A DNA stretch of 64,000 nt from Shinella zoogloeoides (GTDB taxonomy: Bacteria > Pseudomonadota > Alphaproteobacteria > Rhizobiales > Rhizobiaceae): NCBI RefSeq assembly GCF_022682305.1, contig NZ_CP093528.1:509501-573500 (forward strand), given 5' to 3'. The notes below the pieces were generated by a model. That model was not told the DNA's origin. It saw nothing but the letters and a program-made list of their open reading frames with translations, and made no database searches. Shown here piece by piece: positions 9,695 through 18,160 of this stretch. The stretch's first letter is position 1, and each line of letters begins with the position of its first letter. The position numbers and the translations under genes were made by a program.

Positions 9695-12199
9695 ATGGAC
9701 GGGCAGCCGGAAGAGACAAGCGGGTTGCTCGCCCTTCGGGAGCTGGCGCTCGACCTGCATTGGTCCTGGAACCGCGCCTCCGACCGGCTGTGGAGGGAGC
9801 TCGATGCCGAAACGTGGGAAACCACGGGCAATCCATGGGGTGTTCTCCACACCGTCTCGCGCTCCAAAACAAGGGCTCTTCTTGCTCAGTCCGATTTCAG
9901 GCAAACTATCGAAGCATTGCTGAAGGAGAAGCGGGAGGCTGCAAACGAATCGAGATGGTTCCAACAAGCACACCCAGCCTCGCCGCTGAAAACCGCAGCC
10001 TATTTCAGCCTGGAGTTCATGCTGACCGAAGCCCTGCCGATCTATTCGGGCGGGCTGGGCAACGTGGCGGGAGATCAGCTGAAAACCGCCAGCGATCTCG
10101 GCGTGCCGGTCGTCGGGGTGGGCTTGCTTTATTCACAAGGCTACTTCCGCCAATCGATAGGGCGGGACGGTAGCCAGGAAGCCCTCTACCCGGTCAACGA
10201 GCCGGATCAGCTCCCAATCCAGCCGTTGCGTTCCGCCGATGGCGAATGGTTGCGACTGCAAATCGACCTTCCCGGATGCAAGCTCTGGATCAGAACCTGG
10301 GAAGTCCAGATCGGACGGCTGAAGCTTTACCTGCTGGACATGAACGATCCCGCAAATCCCGCGACGTATCGATGCATCACCAGCGAGCTTTATGGCGGCG
10401 GCCCCGAGACACGCCTGATGCAGGAAATGATATTGGGAATGGCCGGTTGGCAGCTTCTCCGCACACTCGGGCTCGAACCGCAGGTCTGCCATTTGAATGA
10501 AGGGCATGCGGCCTTCGCTGCTCTGGAGCGCATCCGCTGCTTCCGGGTCGACCATGACGTATCTTTTGCCGAGGCTCTGGCAGCAACACGGGTCGGCAAT
10601 ATTTTCACCACTCATACCGCCGTTGCAGCCGGTTTCGACCGCTTCGCTCCTGAACTGATCACAAAATACTTCCGGTCCTATGCCGAAAATCATCTCGGCA
10701 TCGCCATCGCCGACTTTCTGGCCCTCGGCAGGAGGGATCGCAACGATGATCTTGAGCCGTTCAACATGGCTTACCTCGCGATCCGTGCGAGCGGCGCAGT
10801 GAACGCCGTCAGTGCGCTCCACGGAAAGGTCAGCCGGTCGCTGTTTCAACCTCTCTTCCCTGGTTGGCCGACCGACGACGTGCCCATCGGGCATGTAACG
10901 AACGGCATACATGTTCCGACATGGGACTCGGTTCAGTCCGACGCCCTGTGGACCGAAGCCGCCGGCAAGGATCGCTGGCGTGGCGATCTGACCGGGCTGG
11001 AAACCGGCATCCTCAAGCTCGACGTCCAGCAAATCTGGCGAATGCGCAATGAATCGAGGCAAAACCTTTGCGATCAGGTTCGCAAGCAATATCTGCGCCA
11101 GCGCGTGGAAGACGCGGAGATCGGCGGTGGGCTCGACGCCGCCCGTGGGATCTTCGATCCGCATGCTCTTACCCTCGGATTTGCGCGCCGCTTCGCAACC
11201 TACAAACGTCCTGCTCTTCTGCTGCGCGATCCCGACAGGCTGGCCCGCATCCTGACCGATGCCCGGCACCCGGTCCAGCTCGTGCTGGCCGGCAAGGCGC
11301 ATCCCCAGGATGCCGAAGGCCAGGCGTTGATCAAGGCCTGGAACGAATTCGCCAAGCGGCCGGAGCTGGCATCCCGGCTCATCTTCCTGCGCGACTACAA
11401 CATGCGCCAGGCCGAATGGCTCGTTCAAGGGGTCGATGTGTGGATCAACACACCGCGCCGGCCCTGGGAAGCCAGCGGCACCAGCGGCATGAAAATCCTT
11501 GCCAACGGCGGGCTCAATCTGTCGGAACTCGATGGCTGGTGGGCGGAGGCCTATGAACCCGAGGTTGGGTGGGCCATAGGCGACGGCGAAGAGCACGGAG
11601 ACGATCCGGCTGTTGACGAGGCGGAAGCGGATGCACTCTATTCGCTCCTGGAGGACGTCATCGTTCCCGAATTCTACGACCGCAATCAGGATGGCATTCC
11701 CACTCGCTGGATCGAGCGTATCCGTGAAAGCATGGCCCGCCTCGCGCCACGGTTTTCGACAAATCGCACGGTCCGGGAATATGCGGAGAAATTCTATCTT
11801 CCGGCCGCCGTGGCCTATGAGGCGCGCACGGCGGAAGGCGACAAGGTCGCGCGCGAACTGGCGCGATGGAAACAGGACCTCAACAGGCTCTGGCCGCATG
11901 TGCGCTTCGGTGCCGTGAATACGCAAGAGGCTGAAGACAGCCGCTTTTTCTCCGTTGAAGTGTATCTCGGCGAACTGCCGCCGGAGATGGTCAGAGTGGA
12001 ACTCTACGCCGAACCGGCGGCGGGAGAAAAGGCGTTCGCCGCGGTGATGACGGGACAGGATTCGGGTCAGGGCTCTTATCGATACCGCGCCTCCATTCCC
12101 CCGAACCGACCGGTCTCCGACTTCACGCCGCGCATCGTCCCCCACCACCCGCTCGCCCTCCTGCCTCTGGAAGATACAAGGATCGCCTGGCAGCGATAG
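9695..12199 (+). CDS. glgP: Alpha-glucan (glycogen) phosphorylase, GT35, DUF3417-containing short type
   Basis: 834-residue cytoplasmic PLP enzyme that releases glucose-1-phosphate from glycogen or maltodextrins. The N-terminus (LRELALDLHWSWNRASDRLW) is the DUF3417 segment of the shorter bacterial/archaeal phosphorylase type rather than the classic GlgP/MalP N-terminus. Conserved elements are YFSLEFML...PIYSGGLGNVAGD (about 102-128), HLNEGHAAF (about 266-274) and the PLP-lysine region EASGTSGMKILANGGLNLS (about 591-610). A strong GGAGGAG precedes the ATG. A FixK-type box lies upstream, which fits use of stored glycogen when oxygen is low, feeding sugar phosphates toward the phosphoketolase encoded nearby. 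Confidence 0.95.
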   Translation: MDGQPEETSGLLALRELALDLHWSWNRASDRLWRELDAETWETTGNPWGVLHTVSRSKTRALLAQSDFRQTIEALLKEKREAANESRWFQQAHPASPLKTAAYFSLEFMLTEALPIYSGGLGNVAGDQLKTASDLGVPVVGVGLLYSQGYFRQSIGRDGSQEALYPVNEPDQLPIQPLRSADGEWLRLQIDLPGCKLWIRTWEVQIGRLKLYLLDMNDPANPATYRCITSELYGGGPETRLMQEMILGMAGWQLLRTLGLEPQVCHLNEGHAAFAALERIRCFRVDHDVSFAEALAATRVGNIFTTHTAVAAGFDRFAPELITKYFRSYAENHLGIAIADFLALGRRDRNDDLEPFNMAYLAIRASGAVNAVSALHGKVSRSLFQPLFPGWPTDDVPIGHVTNGIHVPTWDSVQSDALWTEAAGKDRWRGDLTGLETGILKLDVQQIWRMRNESRQNLCDQVRKQYLRQRVEDAEIGGGLDAARGIFDPHALTLGFARRFATYKRPALLLRDPDRLARILTDARHPVQLVLAGKAHPQDAEGQALIKAWNEFAKRPELASRLIFLRDYNMRQAEWLVQGVDVWINTPRRPWEASGTSGMKILANGGLNLSELDGWWAEAYEPEVGWAIGDGEEHGDDPAVDEAEADALYSLLEDVIVPEFYDRNQDGIPTRWIERIRESMARLAPRFSTNRTVREYAEKFYLPAAVAYEARTAEGDKVARELARWKQDLNRLWPHVRFGAVNTQEAEDSRFFSVEVYLGELPPEMVRVELYAEPAAGEKAFAAVMTGQDSGQGSYRYRASIPPNRPVSDFTPRIVPHHPLALLPLEDTRIAWQR

Positions 12200-12277
12200 G
12201 GAAGGGTCGGCAATGGGCGCGATACGCACGTAAGACAACGCAAATATCGAACAAGTGACGCAAAAAGAGGAGATGTG

Positions 12278-12484
12278 ATGATGTTCAGTTCCAAATCTTC
12301 GAAGAAGAGTGACAAATCCGGCCAGTTCATTGTTGAAGTCAGGAAGCCGAAAAAGAGGCTCGTGCGTCCAAATGATGCATCCTCGCAAACCATCCAGCGC
12401 CGGCAAGACAGAAGCGCCGCGAAGGCGGATGTGAGGGACGCATCGGTGTTCCGCTCCTGGGCGATGCCGGAAGAGGCGGAGTGA
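12278..12484 (+). CDS. Small basic hypothetical protein
   Basis: 68-residue, Lys/Arg/Ser-rich protein with no recognised domain. The support is a clear AGAGGAG at 12266-12272 placed 5-8 bases before two adjacent ATG codons (12278, 12281), and the position 79 bp after glgP on the same strand, which would allow co-transcription. It could be a small stress or nucleic-acid-binding protein, but nothing proves it. The following 12485-12754 has no gene and holds the blh operator. Confidence 0.4.
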   Translation: MMFSSKSSKKSDKSGQFIVEVRKPKKRLVRPNDASSQTIQRRQDRSAAKADVRDASVFRSWAMPEEAE

Positions 12485-12690
12485 TACTTAGCTCGCGAAA
12501 AAGGTTCGGCCACAGATATGCCGGCAACTACGTTGGCGTCGATATCGACTTCCATCGTGTCGTTTTAGCGCGGCCCCAGCCGTGACGGCTGCTGCCCCTT
12601 CACCAACGATAATGATCCCGCGCCTCAACTCCGACACCTGAACTGCTCGGACATCCTGAACGGCCATTCAAGGCGCTCCTCCCACTTGCA

Positions 12691-12726
12691 GAATTACATA
12701 TCTGGTTTTATGTAAGTGTGTAATTC
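12691..12726. promoter_or_regulatory. Nested inverted repeats: probable ArsR-family operator of the blh operon
   Basis: Two perfect dyads are nested here. TTACATA (12694-12700) pairs with TATGTAA (12709-12715) across 8 bp, and GAATTACA (12691-12698) pairs with TGTAATTC (12719-12726). AT-rich dyads of this kind are bound by BigR/ArsR-type repressors in front of blh operons. The site ends 28 bp before the blh ATG, so a bound repressor would cover the promoter. The related TGTAATT motif recurs before the peroxiredoxin gene at 17318-17338. Confidence 0.6.
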
Positions 12727-12754
12727 GTATTTGCAGGTGTCAAGGAGCCGCCCG

Positions 12755-14056
12755 ATGAAACCGATACCGGTCACAGAGAAGGTTTCCGTCATAGGGCAGC
12801 TTCAACCCGAAGAGTTCGTTGAGCTCGCCCGGCGCGGTTTCAAGACGATCATCAACAACCGGCCGGATGGTGAAGAGGCTTCGCAGCCGGGGACAGCGGC
12901 AGAGGAAGCCGCCGCGAGAGCGGCAGGTCTCGACTATGTCTTCATCCCGGTGACGAGCAGCAACATGCGGCCCGAAGACGTCCGACGCTTCGCAGAGGCG
13001 ATCGTTGTGTCGGCCGGTCCGGTGCTTGCGCACTGCCGATCCGGGGCCCGGTCCTTCTACATGTGGGTTCTGGCCGGTGACGCCGACGTCGTGGGCCTCA
13101 GCGACGACGAATTGATTGCCGTCGCCAGCGAGATCGGCATTGCGCCCGACAGTGCCCGCGACTGGCTGGCCGCGCATCGACACACCGGCAAGCCAGAGAT
13201 CAAGGGCTTCTACGAGAAGCGCACCGGCAGCATTCAATATGTCGTCAACGATCCCGCGACGAAGAAATGCGCCATCATCGATCCGGTGCTCGATTATGAC
13301 GAGAAGTCAGGATCGACCAGCACCGAGCAGGCCGATACGATTCTCGCCTACATTGCGGAGAAGGGCCTTACCGTCGAGTGGGTCCTCGACACCCATCCGC
13401 ACGCCGACCACTTTTCCGCGGCCCGCTACCTCAAGGACAAGACCGGCGCTCCGACAGCGATCGGCGCGCACGTCGTCGATGTGCAGAAGCTCTGGAAGGC
13501 GTTCTACAACTGGCCTGACTTCCCGGCTGACGGCAGCCAATGGGATCGGCTCTTCACCGAAGGCGACACATTCAAGGTCGGCACGACCGAGGCGAGAGTG
13601 ATGTTCTCGCCAGGGCACACGCTTGCTTCGGTCACCTATGTCATCGGCGACGCCGCTTTCGTCCATGACACGCTGTTCATGCCGGACTCCGGAACTGCAC
13701 GCGCCGATTTCCCGGGCGGCAGCGCAAAAGTGCTCTGGAAGTCGATTCAGGACATACTCGCCCTTCCTGACGAAACCCGCGTCTTCACCGGCCACGACTA
13801 TCAGCCCGGTGGGCGCGAGCCGTTGTGGCAAAGCACCATTGGCAAGCAGAAGCGCTCCAATCCGCATATCGCCGGCCAGACGGAGGAAAGCTTCGTCAAA
13901 TTACGCGAGGAGCGCGACGCGACCCTGCCGATGCCCAAGCTCATCCTGCATGCGCTGCAGGTGAACATCAACGGCGGCCGGCTTCCCGAGCCAGAGGGTA
14001 ACGGCAAGCGCTACCTGAAGATCCCGCTGGACGTGCTCGAGGGGGCAGTCTGGTGA
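12755..14056 (+). CDS. blh: Bifunctional sulfurtransferase/persulfide dioxygenase (Blh)
   Basis: 433-residue fusion. The N-terminal DUF442/phosphatase-like sulfurtransferase domain (about 1-135) has the Cys loop AHCRSGARS. The C-terminal metallo-beta-lactamase domain (about 150-433) has THPHADHF and is of the ETHE1/persulfide-dioxygenase type. Together they transfer sulfane sulfur and oxidise glutathione persulfide to sulfite, so they detoxify sulfide. The start is ATG 12755 with AAGGAG at 12742-12747. A longer GTG-initiated frame from 12716 would run into the operator and is unlikely. The gene leads an operon whose TGA overlaps the pmpA start. Repression by an ArsR protein is likely from the upstream dyads. 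Confidence 0.93.
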   Translation: MKPIPVTEKVSVIGQLQPEEFVELARRGFKTIINNRPDGEEASQPGTAAEEAAARAAGLDYVFIPVTSSNMRPEDVRRFAEAIVVSAGPVLAHCRSGARSFYMWVLAGDADVVGLSDDELIAVASEIGIAPDSARDWLAAHRHTGKPEIKGFYEKRTGSIQYVVNDPATKKCAIIDPVLDYDEKSGSTSTEQADTILAYIAEKGLTVEWVLDTHPHADHFSAARYLKDKTGAPTAIGAHVVDVQKLWKAFYNWPDFPADGSQWDRLFTEGDTFKVGTTEARVMFSPGHTLASVTYVIGDAAFVHDTLFMPDSGTARADFPGGSAKVLWKSIQDILALPDETRVFTGHDYQPGGREPLWQSTIGKQKRSNPHIAGQTEESFVKLREERDATLPMPKLILHALQVNINGGRLPEPEGNGKRYLKIPLDVLEGAVW

Positions 14057-14475
14057 TGGACGCCTATTTCGCTCCCCTGGCCGGCGGCGTGCTGATCGGC
14101 TTGTCGGCCAGTCTTCTCATGCTGCTCAACGGCCGCATCGCCGGAATCAGCGGCATCGTCGCCGGGTTGTTCGGCCATCGTGGCGAGCGCTTGGGTCATG
14201 ACATCGCCTTCGTCGCCGGCCTTCTTCTCGGTCCGCTGACCTATCTCGTCATCTTCGGCACTGCGCCACAGGTGGTCGTGACAGCGTCCTGGCCGTTGCT
14301 GATCGTCGCCGGCCTGCTTGTCGGCGTCGGCACGCGCATGGGTTCCGGCTGCACCTCCGGACATGGCATCTCGGGACTGGCACGACTGTCTCCCCGGTCC
14401 TTCACGGCGGTGCTGACCTTCCTTGCGACCGCGATCCTGACCGTGCTCGTCATGTGGCTCGGAGGCTGGCTATGA
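14056..14475 (+). CDS. pmpA: YeeE/YedE-type sulfur-transport membrane protein, first half
   Basis: 139-residue inner-membrane protein with about four helices and the family signature GSGCTSGHGISGLAR (about residues 95-109). The conserved cysteine and glycines form the thiosulfate/sulfur pathway in YeeE-type transporters. Start ATG 14056 shares its A with the TGA of blh. It pairs with the next gene as a two-part DUF395/YeeE unit, the standard PmpA-PmpB arrangement of BigR-type operons. It probably moves sulfur compounds, but the direction is unknown. Confidence 0.88.
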   Translation: MDAYFAPLAGGVLIGLSASLLMLLNGRIAGISGIVAGLFGHRGERLGHDIAFVAGLLLGPLTYLVIFGTAPQVVVTASWPLLIVAGLLVGVGTRMGSGCTSGHGISGLARLSPRSFTAVLTFLATAILTVLVMWLGGWL

Positions 14476-14900
14476 CAGCGGCCATGCGCATCCTGATGAG
14501 CCTTGCCGCCGGTCTTCTGTTCGGCCTCGGCCTCGCGATCTCCGGCCTCCTCAATCCCGCAAAGGTGAAAGCTTTCCTCGACGTCACCGGTGCATGGGAC
14601 CCGAGCCTGATCTTCGTTCTCGGCGCCGGCGTCGTCGTCGCCTTCATCGGCTACAGGATGGCCTTCGCGATCAAAAAGCCTCTGTTCGACGATCAGCTTC
14701 ATCTGCCGACCAAGACCCGCATCGACCGCCCGCTCATCATCGGTTCATCGATCTTCGGCGTCGGCTGGGGGTTGGCCGGCTTCTGCCCCGGTCCTGCAAT
14801 CGCATCCCTCTCGCTTGGTCTGCTGCCCGCAGTGATCTTCGCCGTCGCCATGTTCATCGGAATGGTCACCCATGATCGATTTCTGGCCGGGAAGGTGTGA
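14472..14900 (+). CDS. pmpB: YeeE/YedE-type sulfur-transport membrane protein, second half
   Basis: 142-residue membrane protein complementary to PmpA. It has about four helices, the N-terminal GLGLAISGLLNPAKV motif and the signature GWGLAGFCPGPA (about 96-107) with the conserved cysteine. The ATG at 14472 overlaps the pmpA stop (ATGA), so the two subunits are translationally coupled. It is expected to form one pore with PmpA in the cytoplasmic membrane and serve sulfur import or export during sulfide stress. Confidence 0.88.
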   Translation: MTAAMRILMSLAAGLLFGLGLAISGLLNPAKVKAFLDVTGAWDPSLIFVLGAGVVVAFIGYRMAFAIKKPLFDDQLHLPTKTRIDRPLIIGSSIFGVGWGLAGFCPGPAIASLSLGLLPAVIFAVAMFIGMVTHDRFLAGKV

Positions 14901-14903
14901 GCG

Positions 14904-15683
14904 ATGCTTGCCAATCTCGGCCCGGCATTCGCTTCGGGCGGCCTCGTCGGCTTCTCCCTCGGTCTCGTCGGGGGTGGTGGCTCGATCCTGGCGACGCCTT
15001 TGCTGCTCTACGTGGTCGGAGTAACCCAACCGCATATTGCCATAGGAACCAGCGCGCTCGCCGTATCCGTCAACGCCTTCGCCAATCTCATCGGCCATGC
15101 GAAGAGCGGCAATGTCCGCTGGCGCTGTGCGATCATCTTCGCAGGCATCGGTACGCTCGGCGCGCTCGCCGGCTCGACCCTCGGCAAACTCGTCGACGGT
15201 CAGCGGCTGCTTTTCTTGTTTGGCCTGCTGATGGTCCTCGTCGGCATCCTCATGCTGCGTCCGCGTGAGCCAGGAAGCGCTCCGGAACGTCCTGCGGATC
15301 TGCGCACCTGCCTCGCCACGGCCGCCGTCGCATTTGTCGCCGGATCGGCATCTGGCTTCTTCGGGATCGGCGGCGGCTTCCTGATCGTACCCGCGCTCAT
15401 TCTGGCAACCGGCATGCCGATAATCAATGCGATCGGCTCTTCACTTTTGGCGGTCGGTAGCTTCGGGCTCGCCACGGCGCTCAACTATGCCGCTTCCGGC
15501 CTCGTCGATTGGCCCGTTGCCTTCGAGTTCATCGCAGGAGGGCTCGCCGGCGGCGTTGCTGGCATGATGATCGCCAATCGCCTGTCGACGGGCAAGAACA
15601 CGCTGAATCGTATCTTTGCGGGCCTGATCTTTGTCGTCGCGGCCTACGTGCTCTATCGCAGCGCTGGCGCCTTCACGACTTGA
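14904..15683 (+). CDS. TSUP/TauE-SafE family sulfite exporter
   Basis: 259-residue polytopic membrane protein with two repeats. The first opens with GFSLGLVGGGGSILATPLLLYVVG and the second with SGFFGIGGGFLIVPALI, the twin glycine-rich motifs of the TauE/SafE family. Family members export sulfite or sulfonates. After the persulfide dioxygenase, which makes sulfite, an exporter is the logical last step. It starts 3 bp after pmpB and belongs to the same operon. Confidence 0.88.
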   Translation: MLANLGPAFASGGLVGFSLGLVGGGGSILATPLLLYVVGVTQPHIAIGTSALAVSVNAFANLIGHAKSGNVRWRCAIIFAGIGTLGALAGSTLGKLVDGQRLLFLFGLLMVLVGILMLRPREPGSAPERPADLRTCLATAAVAFVAGSASGFFGIGGGFLIVPALILATGMPIINAIGSSLLAVGSFGLATALNYAASGLVDWPVAFEFIAGGLAGGVAGMMIANRLSTGKNTLNRIFAGLIFVVAAYVLYRSAGAFTT

Positions 15684-15750
15684 GTCCATTTCGTACTTTC
15701 GCGGCTTCCAACGGTTTGGAGCCGCGCAGCAATATGCTTGAACACAGGAG

Positions 15751-16098
15751 ATGACCATGATCGAAGACTGGAAAAAACTCATCGAGAATATGAATGGCGG
15801 CGTAAAGTCCCTCCGGCAGGATGCGCCCAATGTTATGAAAGCCTTCAGCGACATGTCACGGGCCGCCCATGGCGGCGAAGCGCTCGACCAGACGACGAAG
15901 GAGTTGATTGCACTCGCCATTGGCGTCGCGACGCGGTGTCAGCCTTGTATAGCCTATCATGCCGAAGGTGCCGTCAAAGCCGGCGCGAGCCGTGAGCAGA
16001 TCAGCGAGACCTTGGCCATGGCCGTCTATATGGGCGCGGGGCCGTCGGTCATGTACGCGGCCCAGGCTCTTGAAGCCTGCGATCAACTCACGGGGTAG
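15751..16098 (+). CDS. Carboxymuconolactone decarboxylase/AhpD-like protein
   Basis: 115-residue all-helical protein of the CMD/AhpD fold. The redox motif is RCQPCIAYH with Cys61, Cys64 and His68, matching the CxxC...H of AhpD-type alkylhydroperoxidases. In a sulfide operon it probably handles peroxide or thiol redox stress. A GGAG lies before the ATG. It ends the forward operon. The 140 bp to the convergent arsR gene hold no clear terminator hairpin. Confidence 0.85.
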   Translation: MTMIEDWKKLIENMNGGVKSLRQDAPNVMKAFSDMSRAAHGGEALDQTTKELIALAIGVATRCQPCIAYHAEGAVKAGASREQISETLAMAVYMGAGPSVMYAAQALEACDQLTG

Positions 16099-16238
16099 CT
16101 GTGCATCTCATTGACCTGTAGAAGCGCGATATCGTAGCGTATCCTTTCTGCCGTTGTGACGCGCTCCTGCGGCAATTCAATGCTCGGAGAGAGTGCCCCG
16201 CCTGCACACTTAAGAGTGGTTTAAGGCATGCCTTCCGG

Positions 16239-16634
16239 TCAACGTATTCGCACGAAGTTGGCCGCGCCCCGCACGATCCCGCTTCGCTCCGGCCGGACGT
16301 CCGGTTTGACCATGCTCAAGAGCGCCTGTTCAGGATCGCCGGCGCCGAACACCGCCTCGATGCTGCGCACACACAAGACGACGGTGTCATCGGCGAGGCT
16401 GTAATAAACCTGCTTCGCCTGCCGGCGCGTTGTCACGAGTTCTGCCTTGCGGAGTTCGGCGAGCTGCTGGCTGAGTGCTGGCTGGCCGATCCCGCTCGCC
16501 ATGTCGATTTCGGTGACCGATTTTTCACCTTCGAGCAGAAGGGACAAGATCATCAATCTTTGCGGCTGAGCGAACCTGCGAAGCTTGTCGGCCGCGATAT
16601 CCGCTTGCGCCCGCGATTGCCAGAGCGTCTTCAT
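16239..16634 (-). CDS. ArsR-family transcriptional regulator, BigR/NolR-like
   Basis: 131-residue winged-helix repressor. The wHTH core (about 20-85) contains the recognition region GIGQPALSQQLAELRKAELV and the wing TTRRQAKQVYYSL. By position it should control the converging blh operon and its own operon with the peroxiredoxin gene. BigR and SqrR sense persulfide with two cysteines. By alignment from memory those positions here are Ser31 and Gly97, and the only cysteine is Cys88. Sensing may therefore differ. Its start overlaps the peroxiredoxin stop by 4 bp, so the two genes are coupled. Confidence 0.88.
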   Translation of the reverse strand: MKTLWQSRAQADIAADKLRRFAQPQRLMILSLLLEGEKSVTEIDMASGIGQPALSQQLAELRKAELVTTRRQAKQVYYSLADDTVVLCVRSIEAVFGAGDPEQALLSMVKPDVRPERSGIVRGAANFVRIR

Positions 16635-17260
16635 CCATCCCTCCGACAGAACCAGTCGGCTTCATCCTGAGCCTTTTCGTCGCCGGGATGAAGCAGTGGC
16701 TGGCCCGGCTGCCAGTCGGCCGGCGCCAGCTTCTCGCCCGAATAGGTGGCTTGCAAGGCCGCCACCATCCGCACCATCTCGTCGACCGAACGCCCGATCG
16801 TCAGAGGGTAATGGGTGATCGCCCGGATCACGCCTTCTGGGTTGATGAAATAGCTCGCCCGAACGCCAGCGCTGTCTTCAGACGCTTCGTCGATCATGCC
16901 GTAGGCTCGGCCTACGAGCATCGAGGGATCTTCGATGACTGGGAAGGGAATGTCGACCGAGAACAGCTCGCGGATGGCGCGGCTCCAGGCGAGATGCGCA
17001 TAGAGACTGTCGACCGATAGTCCCAACAGCGCACAGTCGAGAGCCGCGAACCGGTCATGCGCCTTAGCGAGTGCAACGAACTCCGTCGTGCAGACGGGCG
17101 TGAAATCGGCCGGGTGCGAGAAGAAGACCAGCCACCGGCCCTTGAAGTCGGAAAGCCGAACCGGGCCCTGGGTGGATCGGGCTTCAAAATCCGGGGCGGC
17201 GTCGCCCATTCGCAAAGTGGGAGAGGAAATACTGGTCGATACGTCGTTCATTGAAGTCAT
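16631..17260 (-). CDS. Peroxiredoxin (AhpC/Prx6-like)
   Basis: Thiol peroxidase of about 209 residues. The peroxidatic motif is SHPADFTPVCTTEF, followed by the Prx6-like downstream segments VIEDPSMLVGRAYGMI and YFINPEGVIRAITHYP. Another cysteine near the C-terminus (WFCRR) could act as a resolving residue. The frame is open to 17326. I place the start at ATG 17260 (ATG 17251 is also possible), since the extra upstream residues do not resemble the family. It is transcribed ahead of arsR with an overlap. AT-rich repeats at 17318-17338 upstream look like an operator. Confidence 0.87.
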   Translation of the reverse strand: MTSMNDVSTSISSPTLRMGDAAPDFEARSTQGPVRLSDFKGRWLVFFSHPADFTPVCTTEFVALAKAHDRFAALDCALLGLSVDSLYAHLAWSRAIRELFSVDIPFPVIEDPSMLVGRAYGMIDEASEDSAGVRASYFINPEGVIRAITHYPLTIGRSVDEMVRMVAALQATYSGEKLAPADWQPGQPLLHPGDEKAQDEADWFCRRDG

Positions 17261-17317
17261 GGTCTCGAAAGCGTCATGACGGAGTTTGTCACACGCCCGT
17301 CGGGTTGATGCAATACG

Positions 17318-17338
17318 ATTACACAATTACACAATTTG
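17318..17338. promoter_or_regulatory. TGTAATT-repeat operator candidate upstream of the peroxiredoxin-arsR operon
   Basis: On the minus strand this AT-rich stretch contains TGTAATTG and TGTAATCG nine bases apart. The same TGTAATT core forms one arm of the dyad before blh (12719-12726). Its place 58 bp before the proposed peroxiredoxin start fits an autoregulatory ArsR site. It is less symmetrical than the blh site. Confidence 0.45.
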
Positions 17339-17930
17339 ATAAACAGATAAATAGCGATCGCCTGACGGTGGTATGGCTGTCCGTTCGCAGCAGTTCGGGA
17401 ACGAACGATAACGTTCAGGACCTTGGCATTCCGATCTGATCTCGAGCCCTGAGCGGACAGAGGCCCTATGATGAGATATTGGAAGTCCACTGCTTGCCCG
17501 GCATCCGTGCGTCCCTCGATGGAAAGAGAAGCGCGATGTTTGATGCCCGGCTGTCGGTAAGAATTCAATTGGGCTTCATTGTCAGCTTCCATTTCATCTT
17601 TCCAGTACGCTCTATTGGCCTTGCAGTCGGTCCAAATTCTGACCTTCGGCTTGTCCCGAGATTGCAACGCCAATTTTTATAGATGTCAGCAAAAATTGCG
17701 TCGTGGCGACACTGGCTTATGTCCCCATCCAGATCGTGGGGCAGAAGCATTACGCCACAATATCCGAAAATTCCTTCCTCGCGAAACGGCCGAGGCTCTA
17801 ATCGCCGCTGGATGACAGCTTAGTGGCAGGTCAGCGCTTACGATCTGCTGACAACGCGCCGTCATCGAAGCTGTCAGCAAGAAGCGTCCCGTAGGGCACT
17901 TCTTAAGTATTTGAGTTTCTTGGTGAAAAC
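17339..17930. other. Non-coding stretch at the left edge of the island
   Basis: No gene can be supported. Open frames on both strands here have no recognisable domain and no ribosome sites. The stretch lies between the backbone peroxiredoxin operon and the tRNA fragment that I take as the island edge. Confidence 0.45.
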
Positions 17931-17977
17931 TGGATCGGGTGAAGCGATTCGAACGCTCGACCCCAACCTTGGCAAGG
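17931..17977 (-). pseudogene. 3' fragment of tRNA-Gly (anticodon GCC)
   Basis: Read on the minus strand, the 47 bases give an anticodon loop TTGCCAA (GCC), the 3' anticodon strand, a variable loop, a five-pair T-arm around TTCGAAT, the 3' acceptor strand CACCCGA and CCA. The D-arm and 5' acceptor strand are absent: upstream bases on the minus strand do not resemble a tRNA. A 3' half-tRNA is the classic scar of an element integrated in a tRNA gene, so this is a candidate attachment site for the island. A second copy was not found in the window. Confidence 0.75.
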
Positions 17978-18028
17978 ATCGGCACTTATGCCGCGGTCCT
18001 GAACAGCAAGTGAAGATGGGTGCATGCT

Positions 18029-18140
18029 CCCGCAACCATCTTTACCGGCGTCGATTGCAAGTTATGATCGACGCCGGTCCCCGCAACCATCTTTACTTGC
18101 TTGGGCAGCAAGTGAAGATTAGATCTTGCCCCCGCAACCA
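18029..18140 (+). repeat. Three 51-bp-spaced repeats, each CCCGCAACCA after a hairpin
   Basis: CCCGCAACCA occurs at 18029, 18080 and 18131, exactly 51 bp apart. The first two copies continue TCTTTAC. Between copies 1 and 2 is a perfect 12-bp stem (18044-18055 with 18067-18078, 11-nt loop). Between copies 2 and 3 is an 11-bp stem with one G-T pair (18091-18101 with 18107-18117). The repeated word equals the 3' end of bacterial initiator tRNA (CCCCCGCAACCA), so these may be attachment-site remnants. They lie between the tRNA-Gly fragment and the IS630. Confidence 0.7.
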
Positions 18141-18160
18141 CTGATACGGCCCCTCACTGA

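Noticed and set aside
17257..17673. 138-codon minus-strand frame before the tRNA fragment
   Set aside because: It runs through the operator repeats, has no ribosome site and no recognisable domain.
18029..18140. CRISPR array
   Set aside because: Only three short repeats with hairpin-forming, non-random spacers and no cas genes nearby.
17911..18144. 77-codon plus-strand frame with 17-residue peptide repeats (RNHLY...QVK)
   Set aside because: The peptide is only the translation of the tRNA fragment and the 51-bp DNA repeat. It lacks a ribosome site.
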